Below, piece by piece: positions 1-7,300 of a DNA stretch of 35,819 nt. The position numbers and the translations under genes were made by a program. Where the stretch lies: NCBI GenBank assembly GCA_934087065.1, contig CAKOIS010000010.1, positions 1-35,819 of the forward strand, read 5' to 3'. The notes below the pieces were generated by a model that had not been told where the DNA came from, ran no database searches, and saw only the letters and a list, made by a program, of their open reading frames with translations. Every line of letters begins with the position of its first letter. The stretch's first letter is position 1. This stretch comes from an uncultured Bacilli bacterium (GTDB lineage: Bacteria > Bacillota_I > Bacilli_A > RF39 > UBA660).

Positions 1-31
1 CTTTATTTTGTACTAAAGAGTTAATTTTCAT
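1..31 (-). CDS. start of a truncated gene downstream of secG (possible rnr)
   Basis: An ATG at 31 reads MKINSLVQNK and runs off the window. It has a good SD (AGGAAGTGAAG) and its own promoter upstream. Only ten codons are visible, so the product cannot be identified. In Bacilli the gene after secG is often rnr (RNase R), which is a guess from gene order only. Confidence 0.55.
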   Translation of the reverse strand, partial: MKINSLVQNK

Positions 32-62
32 GTACTTCACTTCCTATCTTTATTACAAGATA

Positions 63-91
63 ATCTTATCAAAAAAAACACTATATTTCAA
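63..91 (-). promoter_or_regulatory. sigmaA-type promoter for the truncated gene
   Basis: -35 TTGAAA at 86-91, 17-nt spacer, -10 TAAGAT at 63-68, reading leftward. It lies between the secG stop and the ATG at 31. Confidence 0.6.
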
Positions 92-108
92 GTATTTTTT
101 TAATTATT

Positions 109-321
109 TTACATTCCCATAATCATTGATAATACTATGAATAAAAGTCCAGTAAGATAAGTAATTCTAGTTAAAAACTTTTCTGCTCCTCTTTCTTTCA
201 TTTGACCCATAAGCATTGAATTACCACCAGTGATTATTTGTCCAGCATCACTTGCTTTACCACTTTGTAGTAGTACAAGCGCTATTAAAATTATGCTTAC
301 TATAATTAATACTATTTCCAT
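109..321 (-). CDS. secG: preprotein translocase subunit SecG
   Basis: Small membrane subunit of the SecYEG channel that assists SecA-driven export. The 70 residues show the SecG layout: a first hydrophobic helix at about 2-19, a polar loop with the family-typical GGNSMLMGQ stretch at about 32-40, and a second helix at about 53-69. Length is normal for Firmicutes. It follows eno by 26 nt on the same strand with its own SD, matching the common eno-secG pairing, so it is probably co-transcribed with eno. Confidence 0.9.
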   Translation of the reverse strand: MEIVLIIVSIILIALVLLQSGKASDAGQIITGGNSMLMGQMKERGAEKFLTRITYLTGLLFIVLSMIMGM

Positions 322-347
322 ATATTTTCTCCTCGTATATTATTTTA

Positions 348-1574
348 CTATAATTCTTCTTCAATTTCAAGTAGTCTATTATATTTAGCTAGTCTTTCTC
401 CCCTTGAAGTAGACCCACTTTTCATAAAAGGTATGTTAAGTGCGACTGCTAGGTCACTTATAAAAGTATCTGTTGTTTCTCCACTTCTATGACTCATTAT
501 GCAAGTATATTTATTTTGTTTAGCTAAGACTATTGTCTCAAGTGTCTCATAGAAAGAACCTACTTGATTAGGTTTAATTAATATTGCGTTACATAGTCCT
601 TCTTCAATACCTTTCTTTAAAAGTTCTTTATTAGTAACGAATAAATCGTCTCCTACAATGCTTATTTTTTTACCAAGTAAGTCTGTAATCATTTTAAAAC
701 CAGTATAGTCTTCTTCATCAAATGGGTCTTCTATACTAATAATTGGATACTTTTTAACTAACTCTTCATAATAATTAAGTAACTCTTCTCTTGTTTTATT
801 TTCTTTATCTATATTATATGTATCTGTTTCACTATTATAAAAACTACTGGCAGCAACATCTAAAGCAATAAAGATATTCTTTCCTGGAGTATATCCTGCT
901 GTTTCAATAGATTTAACTATTATGCCTAGAGCTTCTTCGTTGTTTTCAAGGTCTGGTGCATACCCGCCTTCATCTCCTACATTTGTATTAAGTCCTTTTT
1001 CTAAAAGTAGGCCTTTTAAACTATGAAACACTTCACTTGCAGCTTGAAGTGACTCCTTGAATGTATTAAATTTAGGTACTATCATAAACTCTTGAATATC
1101 TATATTATTATTTGCATGTTTTCCGCCATTTAAAATATTAAACATACAAAAAGGAATTCTAACATCTCTTTTATTTAAATATCTATATACTTCTATGTTG
1201 TTATCTTTTGCAGCTGCTTTTAAGCACGCCACACTCACTCCTAAAATAGCATTAGCGCCTAGGTTACTCTTGTTTGGTGTACCGTCTAGTTTTATTAATA
1301 AATCGTCTATAGTTTTTTGTTCCATAACTTCTTTTCCAATAAGATGTGCTTTAATTATTGTGTTAACGTTATCTACCGCCTTTAATACTCCCTTTCCAAA
1401 GTATCTTTCATCATTATCTCTAAGTTCTAATGCTTCTTTTTTACCAGTAGATGCTCCACTTGGTACAGAAAACACTCCAACACTACCTTTCTCAGTATAT
1501 ACTTTAACTTCTACAGTTGGATTTCCCCTAGAATCTAATATCTCTCTAGCCACTACATCAGTAATCTTACTCAT
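348..1574 (-). CDS. eno: enolase
   Basis: Converts 2-phosphoglycerate to phosphoenolpyruvate in glycolysis; cytosolic and Mg-dependent. Visible signatures are AREILDSRGNPTVEV near the N-terminus, PSGASTG (substrate loop), GDEGGYAP, EDPFDEED and GDDLFVTN (metal ligands), KPNQVGS (catalytic Lys) and the signature SHRSGETTD. The start is placed at the ATG at 1574 (MSKITDVV) because AAGGGTGA lies at proper spacing; the ATG three codons earlier has no such site. This gives 408 residues, somewhat shorter than the usual ~430, the C-terminus ending soon after GSTSRGER. First gene of an eno-secG unit with its own promoter. Confidence 0.97.
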   Translation of the reverse strand: MSKITDVVAREILDSRGNPTVEVKVYTEKGSVGVFSVPSGASTGKKEALELRDNDERYFGKGVLKAVDNVNTIIKAHLIGKEVMEQKTIDDLLIKLDGTPNKSNLGANAILGVSVACLKAAAKDNNIEVYRYLNKRDVRIPFCMFNILNGGKHANNNIDIQEFMIVPKFNTFKESLQAASEVFHSLKGLLLEKGLNTNVGDEGGYAPDLENNEEALGIIVKSIETAGYTPGKNIFIALDVAASSFYNSETDTYNIDKENKTREELLNYYEELVKKYPIISIEDPFDEEDYTGFKMITDLLGKKISIVGDDLFVTNKELLKKGIEEGLCNAILIKPNQVGSFYETLETIVLAKQNKYTCIMSHRSGETTDTFISDLAVALNIPFMKSGSTSRGERLAKYNRLLEIEEEL

Positions 1575-1596
1575 AAGTATCACCCTTTCTTAATAA

Positions 1597-1626
1597 ATTA
1601 TACTATATTTTAAGACTATTTAACAA
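1597..1626 (-). promoter_or_regulatory. promoter of eno-secG
   Basis: -10 TATAAT at 1597-1602 and a weak -35 (TTGTTA, 1621-1626, 18-nt spacer). It lies back to back with a plus-strand promoter in the ~110-nt gap between eno and the gene at 1685. Confidence 0.55.
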
Positions 1627-1632
1627 CTAAAT

Positions 1633-1660
1633 TTGACAAATTATGTAAATTTAGTATAAT
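1633..1660 (+). promoter_or_regulatory. promoter of the Cys-rich protein gene
   Basis: -35 TTGACA at 1633-1638, 16-nt spacer, -10 TATAAT at 1655-1660. The start codon lies 24 nt downstream behind an AAAGGAAGTGA SD. Confidence 0.7.
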
Positions 1661-1684
1661 AATTTAAAAGGAAGTGACATATTT

Positions 1685-1990
1685 ATGAAAAAATTATCTA
1701 TGTATTTAGAAATAGTTAAAGATTTAAAAGAAAATACTTATGGTTTGTCTTTGGAAAACAGAAAAACTTTATTAGAAGAAATTAAAAAAGAATTATCTGA
1801 TATTTCATGTAACCCATCAAGTAGTTGTGAGTTTTGCAATGAATTATTTTATTCTATGCAAATATTTCATATAAAGTGTGAGTACTTAGATAAGTGTTTT
1901 GTAAGTGACATTTACAAAAAGAACACTACTTTACCAGCTTGTCCATTTGTGTCTTTATTAAATGATGTTAAAACCCTTAAATTAAAGTAA
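1685..1990 (+). CDS. small cysteine-rich protein of unknown function
   Basis: I do not recognise this 101-residue protein. It has an amphipathic N-terminal half (about 1-40), then six cysteines: C42, then C48 and C51 as a CxxC pair (CEFC), C65, C71 and C86. That spacing suggests bound metal or disulfides but matches no family I can name. There is no signal peptide or membrane segment. It has its own promoter and a strong SD, and is probably monocistronic because the next gene has its own promoter right after the stop. Confidence 0.75.
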   Translation: MKKLSMYLEIVKDLKENTYGLSLENRKTLLEEIKKELSDISCNPSSSCEFCNELFYSMQIFHIKCEYLDKCFVSDIYKKNTTLPACPFVSLLNDVKTLKLK

Positions 1991-1996
1991 AACCAT

Positions 1997-2025
1997 TTTA
2001 CAAAATGTACTTTTTATGGTATAAT
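1997..2025 (+). promoter_or_regulatory. promoter of femX-like gene with TGTAC-N7-GG core
   Basis: -35 TTTACA (1997-2002), 17-nt spacer, -10 TATAAT (2020-2025). The spacer ends in TGTACTTTTTATGG, so the downstream part reads TGTAC-N7-GG-TATAAT. The same arrangement occurs at 4531, 31619, 31714 and (N8) 32226. The TGG just before TATAAT also makes an extended -10. Confidence 0.75.
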
Positions 2026-2049
2026 CTATCTTATTGAAGGGAAGATATT

Positions 2050-3303
2050 ATGACTATAAAAGAAATTAATGTAAATGAATTTGATAATTTTGCAAATAAG
2101 CATGTGTTAGGAAGTTTCTATCAAACTAGTAATTATGGTAAACTAAAGGAAAAAGAAGGATACAAAGTATTATACATAGGTGCATATGATAACTCTAATT
2201 TAGTTGGTGCATTCTTACTACTTTCTAAGTCAATTTCATTAAATGTTAAATATGGTTATAGTCCAAGAGGCTTCTTAGTTGATTATTTTAATAAAGAAAT
2301 TTTTAAAGATTTTACAGAGAGCATAAAGAAATACTTTCATAAAAAAGGATATGCTTTTATTAAAATTGATCCAATTATTATATTAAATGAAGTAGATAAA
2401 GATGGTAATAAGTCTTTAAATAATTCAACTAATGAATTAATTATCACTATGGAAGAATTAGGTTATAAGAAATTAAAAGATAATATTTATTTTGAAAGTA
2501 TGCTTCCTAAATATAATCCAATTATTAATTTAAAGACTTTTGGTTTTAATAATTTGGATGCTAAACTACAAAAAAGCATTAATAAAATAAGCAATAAAGG
2601 ATTAAGTTTAATTAAAGGTGACTTTTATAATATTAATAGTTTGTATGAATTAACTAAAAGAAAAGAAGATAAGGAAAGTAACTACTATAAATCTATGTAT
2701 AAGATATTTAATATAGATAATCTAATTGATTTATTTTTAGTAGAAGTAGATTATCATGAGTACTTACTTAATTTACAAGATGATCATGAAACAGAAGCTA
2801 CTATTAATGAAAAGATAAACAAAATATTTCAAATGGATCCGACTAACAAGAATATTTATAATGAGAAAATGCTTAGTGATAGAAAATTATATGAAATAAA
2901 TGAAGAGATTACTGAAGTTAGTAAGAAAATACAAAATAGTATATTTAAAGAGTATGTTGCTGGTGCTTTAGTCGTAAAACACAATAATGTTGCGAGCATT
3001 TATATAAGTGGCTTTGATAAGTTCTATAATAGACTTCTTCCAAATCACTATTTACACTACTCTATTATAAATTATTATAAGAATGAAGGATTAAGTTTCT
3101 TAGATTTAAATGGTATTACAGGAGACTTTACAAAGACTAATCCATATAAAGGGTTAAATGACTTTAAATTAAGTTGGAACCCAAGAATATTTGAATATAT
3201 TGGAGAATTTGACTTGATAATAAATCAGACTAAATATAGTCTATTATGGTCAAGCAATAAATTACAAAAAGAATTTGAAAAGAAAGGACTTAAGTCAAAT
3301 TAG
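2050..3303 (+). CDS. FemABX-family peptidoglycan interpeptide-bridge aminoacyltransferase
   Basis: FemX/FemA/MurM-type enzymes move amino acids from aminoacyl-tRNA onto lipid II or the stem peptide at the inner membrane face. The 417 residues fit the family: an N-terminal GNAT-like half with SFYQTSNYG at about 21-29 and YGYSPRGFLVDY at about 73-84, an inserted helical arm rich in Lys/Glu around 225-300 (the tRNA-like coiled coil), and a second GNAT half with YISGFDKFY...NHYLHY and the terminal YKGLNDFKLSWNP segment. Which amino acid or bridge position cannot be told. It has its own promoter with the TGTAC core and ends in a terminator shared with the opposite-strand gene at 3317. Confidence 0.9.
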   Translation: MTIKEINVNEFDNFANKHVLGSFYQTSNYGKLKEKEGYKVLYIGAYDNSNLVGAFLLLSKSISLNVKYGYSPRGFLVDYFNKEIFKDFTESIKKYFHKKGYAFIKIDPIIILNEVDKDGNKSLNNSTNELIITMEELGYKKLKDNIYFESMLPKYNPIINLKTFGFNNLDAKLQKSINKISNKGLSLIKGDFYNINSLYELTKRKEDKESNYYKSMYKIFNIDNLIDLFLVEVDYHEYLLNLQDDHETEATINEKINKIFQMDPTNKNIYNEKMLSDRKLYEINEEITEVSKKIQNSIFKEYVAGALVVKHNNVASIYISGFDKFYNRLLPNHYLHYSIINYYKNEGLSFLDLNGITGDFTKTNPYKGLNDFKLSWNPRIFEYIGEFDLIINQTKYSLLWSSNKLQKEFEKKGLKSN

Positions 3304-3318
3304 ACTTTAAGTCCTTTT
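3283..3318. terminator. bidirectional terminator between convergent genes
   Basis: AAAGGACTTAAGTC pairs with GACTTTAAGTCCTTT across a short loop that contains the FemX-like stop codon. T-rich on both sides, serving the plus-strand gene ending at 3303 and the minus-strand gene ending at 3317. Confidence 0.75.
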
Positions 3319-3862
3319 ATAATTTTAATCCAAGTATATACTCTTTATATTTAGAGTTAAAATATATTCCTTTACCTGTTTTATATGTAATTAGTTTCAT
3401 TTCTCTATAGTCTAGATATTCTTCAAGATAACATATAATATTTAAGTTTAGTTTATCAAATAATTCACTATCTTGTGGAATAAATACACCATTTTCACTG
3501 TCAAGTATAGCACTAAATATATGAACGGCAATATTTTTTTCATAGTTAATCTTTTCTTTTCTGGCTAGATACATACACTCTAGTTTTTCAATGATGTTAC
3601 TATATATATAGTCAGTTGGAGTATACTCTTCTCTTTTAGTTATTTTAAATATATAACTTTCATTTAATTGTTTAACAGTTAGTTCATAGCCATACATATA
3701 AGAAATAAACTGTAGGTTTTTATAACTTTTTAACATAGCTTTTCTTTTTATATTTATAGTGTATGTTTTATTTTTTAATAACTCTTTAAATATATTTAGA
3801 TCGTTAATATAGTCTGGATCATTAATTAGACTATTTAACATTTCTTTTTTATTATCAAACAC
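3317..3862 (-). CDS. hypothetical protein
   Basis: A 181-residue soluble-looking protein I do not recognise. It is Lys/Tyr/Ile-rich, predicted mostly helical in the first half with mixed content after about 90, and without signal peptide, membrane helix or obvious catalytic motif. The start is GTG at 3862, five nt after a strong GGAGG. It stands at the end of a minus-strand accessory cluster with two helicase-associated-domain ORFs and may be co-transcribed with them. Confidence 0.7.
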   Translation of the reverse strand: MFDNKKEMLNSLINDPDYINDLNIFKELLKNKTYTINIKRKAMLKSYKNLQFISYMYGYELTVKQLNESYIFKITKREEYTPTDYIYSNIIEKLECMYLARKEKINYEKNIAVHIFSAILDSENGVFIPQDSELFDKLNLNIICYLEEYLDYREMKLITYKTGKGIYFNSKYKEYILGLKL

Positions 3863-3902
3863 ATTATCCTCCTATTTTCTTATTTATTTTTGCTATACCT
3901 AA

Positions 3903-3992
3903 CTAACTTAGTTTACTCACTTGATCACTATTTAACATATCTTTTGCATATTCATACATTACAAGCCATTTTTCTTGGTCTGATTTATACAT
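3903..3992 (-). CDS. 29-residue helicase-associated-domain fragment or small protein
   Basis: The reading frame begins MYKSDQEKWLVMYEYAK behind AAGGGGGATATT, a very good SD. The start resembles the N-terminus of the neighbour at 4003-4506 (KWLEMFLYAKKYYEV) but stops after 29 codons. It begins 10 nt after that gene's stop and must be co-transcribed. It may be the stub of a second HA-domain gene or a real small protein; the intact SD argues it is translated. Confidence 0.5.
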   Translation of the reverse strand: MYKSDQEKWLVMYEYAKDMLNSDQVSKLS

Positions 3993-4002
3993 AATATCCC
4001 CC

Positions 4003-4506
4003 TTACTTTAATACTTTTTCAAAAACATTTAAATATCTATTAATATCAATAAGACTTAATAATTTAATTTGTTCTTCTGTTAAGTCTCCTTTTAAATACC
4101 TAAAAGCTTGAACTTTTAACCATAAACCTATTTCTAAAGTTTCTCCATTTTCATCAAGTGCTACATCTTCTTCTCTTAAGATAGAATTGCCGTGTGTATT
4201 AAAGTAATTTAATACTTCTTTGTAGTACTTTAACCACTCGACAGATTTTTTTAATGCATTCTTTTTAGTACCTGACATAGTACTCTTCCAAATTATACCA
4301 ATACTTTCAAGTTTTTTAGTCTGCTCTATAGTTAATTTATTTACTTTATAAGAATATTTTTGACGTTTAAGCCAAGCACCTAAAGCAATATATTTTCCAT
4401 CTTTAGTTCTAAAAGTATAATTATGTGGTATCTCTAAGTTACCATAAACTTCATAATATTTTTTAGCATATAGAAACATTTCTAACCATTTATTATTATA
4501 AATCAC
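4003..4506 (-). CDS. helicase-associated (HA) domain protein
   Basis: The 167 residues hold two copies of the helicase-associated repeat (PF03457 type): residues about 5-72 (KWLEMF...GNLEIPHNY...LGAWLKRQKYSYK...LTIEQTKKLESIGIIW) and about 88-155 (WLKYYKEVLNYFNTHGNS...LGLWLKVQ-like EIGLWLKVQ...LTEEQIKLLSLI). These domains usually hang on the C-terminus of superfamily-2 helicases; here there is no helicase, as in many stand-alone accessory proteins. The start is GTG at 4506 behind GGGGG. It has a strong promoter with the 20-nt operator-like box found again at 31714. Confidence 0.8.
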   Translation of the reverse strand: MIYNNKWLEMFLYAKKYYEVYGNLEIPHNYTFRTKDGKYIALGAWLKRQKYSYKVNKLTIEQTKKLESIGIIWKSTMSGTKKNALKKSVEWLKYYKEVLNYFNTHGNSILREEDVALDENGETLEIGLWLKVQAFRYLKGDLTEEQIKLLSLIDINRYLNVFEKVLK

Positions 4507-4530
4507 TTTGTAGCCCCCTTAATTACTATA

Positions 4531-4559
4531 ATTATACCATATTTGGTACATTAAGTCAA
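4531..4559 (-). promoter_or_regulatory. promoter/operator of the HA-domain genes
   Basis: -35 TTGACT (4554-4559), 17-nt spacer, -10 TATAAT (4531-4536). The 20-mer TGTACCAAATATGGTATAAT at 4531-4550 is identical to one at 31714-31733. GTACCA and TGGTAT form an imperfect inverted repeat overlapping the -10, a plausible repressor site. Confidence 0.8.
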
Positions 4560-4569
4560 ATTTAGACAT

Positions 4570-4592
4570 AAAAAAAAGAAGATTACTCTTCT
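4570..4592 (-). terminator. terminator of the infC-rpmI-rplT operon
   Basis: AGAAGA-GTAA-TCTTCT followed by seven T on the minus strand; the rplT stop codon lies in the loop. Confidence 0.85.
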
Positions 4593-5091
4593 ACTTTAAA
4601 GCTGCTAGTAATTCAGCTTTTTTCATAGTAGTATAACCTTCAATTCCTTTTTCTTTAGCTAATTCTTTTAATTCAGCAACTGTCATATCTTTTACATCGT
4701 TTTTAACTTCTTCTTTAGTTTCAGTAACTACCCCATTTTCTAAAGCATTTTTAGCAATATCAATTAACTTAACGAATTCATTCATATCTTGAATAGCAAG
4801 TTCACTAAGCATCTTTCTATTTATTGTAATTCCAGCTTTATTAAGTCCATCAATGAATTTTGAATAACTGATGTTATTTGCTCTACAAGCAGCATTAATT
4901 CTTGTTATCCATAATTTTCTGAAGTTTCCTTTATTTTTCTTTCTGTCATTGAAACTATATACACCACTGTGCATTAATTGTTCTTGAGCTGTTTTATATA
5001 GTCTATGTTTACTTCCAAAATAACCTTTAGCTCTATTTAAAACTTTCTTTCTTCTTGCTCTTGAAACTGTTCCGCCTTTAACTCTTGTCAT
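4591..5091 (-). CDS. rplT: ribosomal protein bL20 with a C-terminal Rho-N/SAP-like extension
   Basis: Assembly protein of the large subunit and, in many bacteria, autogenous repressor of its own operon. Residues 1 to about 116 are ordinary L20 (MTRVKGGTVSRARRKKVL, then FRKLWITRINAACR and GLNKAGITINRKML). Family members usually stop near 118; this one has 166. A charged linker (about 117-133) leads to a ~33-residue helix-extended-helix segment at about 134-166 (DMTVAELKELAKEKGIEGY, then MKKAELLAALK) resembling the Rho N-terminal/SAP fold. Almost the same tail ends ribosomal protein S2 in this window. Third gene of the operon, 13 nt after rpmI. Confidence 0.95.
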   Translation of the reverse strand: MTRVKGGTVSRARRKKVLNRAKGYFGSKHRLYKTAQEQLMHSGVYSFNDRKKNKGNFRKLWITRINAACRANNISYSKFIDGLNKAGITINRKMLSELAIQDMNEFVKLIDIAKNALENGVVTETKEEVKNDVKDMTVAELKELAKEKGIEGYTTMKKAELLAALK

Positions 5092-5104
5092 TTATTTTCC
5101 CCCC

Positions 5105-5293
5105 TTATAACGCTTTCTTGTATCTGTTTGTATCAGCTTTACTTAAAACAGATCCTTTTCTAAAATTTCTATTAAAGCTAGTTGCTTTCTTACCACTATT
5201 ATGGTTTGCTCCTGGTTTTCCTATTTTAGTACTTCCACCAGGTCTTACAGTTACTTTTTTAGCTATACCCTTATGAGTCTTTTGTTTTGGCAT
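5105..5293 (-). CDS. rpmI: ribosomal protein bL35
   Basis: Small basic 50S protein. The 62 residues begin MPKQKTHKGIAKKV, as in the family (MPKMKTHxGxxKR), continue through the Gly/Asn/Lys-rich middle, and end FRKGSVLSKADTNRYKKAL, matching the usual KxxLVSKxDxxRxKxxL end. It lies between infC and rplT in the conserved order, with 20 nt to infC. Confidence 0.95.
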   Translation of the reverse strand: MPKQKTHKGIAKKVTVRPGGSTKIGKPGANHNSGKKATSFNRNFRKGSVLSKADTNRYKKAL

Positions 5294-5313
5294 AATTCTT
5301 ACACTCCTTCTTC

Positions 5314-5835
5314 TTATTTTTTTGGTGCTACTACTAAACTTATGGTTCTACCTTCTAGTCTAGGTGCTTCTACTACATCTGCAACATCATTTAATTTATC
5401 AGCAAACTTAACAATTACATCTCTACCAAGTTCTGGATGAGCAATTTGTCTACCTTTAAATCTAACAGATACTTTAACTTTGTGACCTTTCTCAATATAG
5501 TTTCTAGCATTCTTAAGTTTAGTTTCAAAGTCATGTACATCAATTGTTACAGATAGTCTGTATTCTTTTAATTCTAAATTTTGTTCTCTTTGTCTTTTCT
5601 TTTGTTCCTTTTCTTTTTTAAGTTTTTCATATTTAAACTTATTATAGTCTATTACTTTACAAACAGGAACTCCATTAGAACTCATCAAAACAAGGTCAAG
5701 TCCTGCATAATTAGCAAGAGTTAATGCATCTTGTCTTTTCTTAATCCCTAGTTTTTCACCATTAGGTCCAATAACCATCATCTCTTCAAATTTAATTTGT
5801 TCATTAATTAGAACACTATCGTTTTGTTTAGCTAT
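5314..5835 (-). CDS. infC: translation initiation factor IF-3, probable ATA start
   Basis: IF-3 binds the 30S subunit and checks start-codon/initiator-tRNA pairing. The protein has the N-domain (INEQIKFEEMMVIGPNGEKLGI, split: INEQIKFEE then VIGPNGEKLGI), a long Lys/Glu/Arg linker around residues 60-90 and the C-domain (KVSVRFKGRQIAHPELG, ending RTISLVVAPKK). The frame stays open upstream to an ATG at 5886, but that ATG lies in the attenuator hairpin and the only SD (GGAGG, 5844-5848) is eight nt before ATA at 5833-5835 (ATA GCT AAA CAA). infC in other bacteria starts with ATT or another rare codon so that IF-3 limits its own synthesis; ATA here fits that. 173 residues, the usual length. Confidence 0.93.
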   Translation of the reverse strand: MAKQNDSVLINEQIKFEEMMVIGPNGEKLGIKKRQDALTLANYAGLDLVLMSSNGVPVCKVIDYNKFKYEKLKKEKEQKKRQREQNLELKEYRLSVTIDVHDFETKLKNARNYIEKGHKVKVSVRFKGRQIAHPELGRDVIVKFADKLNDVADVVEAPRLEGRTISLVVAPKK

Positions 5836-5991
5836 AGTAAACACCTCCAAAATCATATATAAAAAGTGAATACAAAATGTATCCACTAATTGAACAAAAA
5901 AGATATAAATCTTTAAGCTTCTTGGCCCACCAACTACAAGTCATTAAAATTGTCAGTCAGGCGAGTGTGGATAACACTTCTTTCTCTTTTC
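5836..5991 (-). ncRNA. infC operon leader (L20-leader type attenuator)
   Basis: About 155 nt of untranslated leader separate the promoter from infC. It contains GTTATCCAC (5966-5974 region), a GACTGACAATTTTAATGAC segment, TTGG-TGGG-CCAA, and a short AAAGAT/ATCTTT hairpin, ending in a terminator hairpin. The upstream GTTATCCAC can pair with GTGGATAC, the 5' arm of that terminator, giving the alternative (antiterminator) fold. Position and design match the L20-controlled attenuators of Firmicutes infC operons; the Rfam family match itself was not computed. Confidence 0.65.
5861..5886 (-). terminator. attenuator terminator before infC
   Basis: Minus strand GTGGATAC-ATTTT-GTATTCAC (8 bp including one G-U) followed by five T. 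It ends 25 nt before the ATA start codon, so reading through it is required for infC-rpmI-rplT expression. Confidence 0.8.
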
Positions 5992-5998
5992 GTTAAAC

Positions 5999-6027
5999 AT
6001 TATACAATATATTTTATAAAAATTCAA
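5999..6027 (-). promoter_or_regulatory. promoter of the infC operon
   Basis: -35 TTGAAT (6022-6027), 17-nt spacer, -10 TATAAT (5999-6004). Confidence 0.8.
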
Positions 6028-6072
6028 GTATTTTATGCACGAATTTTGTCGTTTTTCAACTTTTGTACTTTA

Positions 6073-7299
6073 TTAAATACTATGTTCTTCTTTAAAGTTA
6101 AACTTGATACTATCTAATATAGTCTGTTGGTTATCTAAAAACTTACTTTCATTCTTCTTATTATAGATAAGTTCAATAGAATAAGCTTTCTTGCCACTAC
6201 TAAATAAATACATATAAGAGTATTGTTCTATATAATCTTTATAATTTGAAACTATTAAGTATGCATCCATATTGTTTACTGTTACTTCTTTAGTCTCTAT
6301 AATTTTACTACCTTCTTCAATATACTCTATAAGTACATCTTTTACTTCACTTAATGTATAATCTGTATCATAGTATTCTAGTATTACACCTTCTACACCT
6401 ATTTTATTATCACTTTGATATCCTTCAAAATAAGCATACCCATCTTCATCCTTAACAGTATCGTCTTTTGTAAAATAGTCAGGTAACTTAATACTTATGT
6501 CGTCATACGAGTATGTTTTATAAGTTGACTCGTCGTCTACTGAACCTAATGCTGCTAAAATAACAAATGCTAAAAATATTACACTAAGTAAAATTATTCT
6601 AAAAGTTCTACGTTTAAACTTTTTATAGTTACTACTCGCTTTCTCTAAATTAAGTATAGCTTCTTCATCAAAGTATGTTTTATTAGCACTAGCTAATACT
6701 ATGACACCTCTTTTAATATAGTTACTCTTTAATCTATTAGGATTTTTAACCTTTATATTACTAAAGAGTACGCTATCAGGAATAGCAGTTTTCTTGTCAT
6801 ATGCTTTATAGTAGTCATACACTTTCTTAAGTTCTTTTATTACTTTTTCTTCGTCGTCTTCTTCTAGATACTCACTATCATTAATAACTCCATAAGCATC
6901 TTTATTAATAGACGCTACTACTCCGCTTATACCTAAAAGGGTAAATATAACACTCACTACATAATCACTTATTATCGCACTTACAAATTCACTGTTACTA
7001 TAAAGAACACCCAAATATGCAAAGTTAAAACCGTGTCCTTCACTAACCATAAGTGCAAGTGGAATTACTATAAAGACTAAAAAAGTTACTATAACGAGTG
7101 AAATAACACCTATTGTAATACTAGTTTTCTTAGTAACTTCTCCACCAAATTTTTTATAGAAAATATAGGCACCTAACGCAATTAAAAACGCAAGTATTGA
7201 CATGATGTAATTACCAAGAACATAAACAAGTACCCATGGAATACTAAAAACTAGCCCACCTAGAAAAGCACCTATAATACTTAACACTTTTTTATTCAC
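6073..7299 (-). CDS. multi-pass membrane protein with extracytoplasmic C-terminal domain
   Basis: Not recognised. 408 residues: four or so hydrophobic helices in the first ~135 (about 5-25, 28-47, 57-85, 105-130), a cytoplasmic-looking acidic/basic stretch (about 140-232), one more helix at about 233-252, then a ~155-residue C-terminal domain (YSYDDISIKLPDYF...YMYLFSSGKKAYSIELIYN...ILDSIKF) resembling the PsbP/DUF1795-like surface domains of Gram-positive membrane proteins. The last gene of the trmD operon by spacing (1 nt after the gene at 7301). Confidence 0.75.
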   Translation of the reverse strand: MNKKVLSIIGAFLGGLVFSIPWVLVYVLGNYIMSILAFLIALGAYIFYKKFGGEVTKKTSITIGVISLVIVTFLVFIVIPLALMVSEGHGFNFAYLGVLYSNSEFVSAIISDYVVSVIFTLLGISGVVASINKDAYGVINDSEYLEEDDEEKVIKELKKVYDYYKAYDKKTAIPDSVLFSNIKVKNPNRLKSNYIKRGVIVLASANKTYFDEEAILNLEKASSNYKKFKRRTFRIILLSVIFLAFVILAALGSVDDESTYKTYSYDDISIKLPDYFTKDDTVKDEDGYAYFEGYQSDNKIGVEGVILEYYDTDYTLSEVKDVLIEYIEEGSKIIETKEVTVNNMDAYLIVSNYKDYIEQYSYMYLFSSGKKAYSIELIYNKKNESKFLDNQQTILDSIKFNFKEEHSI

Positions 7300-7300
7300 A

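Noticed and set aside
5836..5886. Start of infC at the upstream ATG 5886 or the internal ATG before the SD
   Set aside because: The first lies in the attenuator hairpin, the second overlaps the SD itself; the extra residues are not part of IF-3 proteins.
5966..5974. Third DnaA box (TGTGGATAA) in the infC leader
   Set aside because: It is better explained as the antiterminator arm that pairs with the attenuator stem GTGGATAC.
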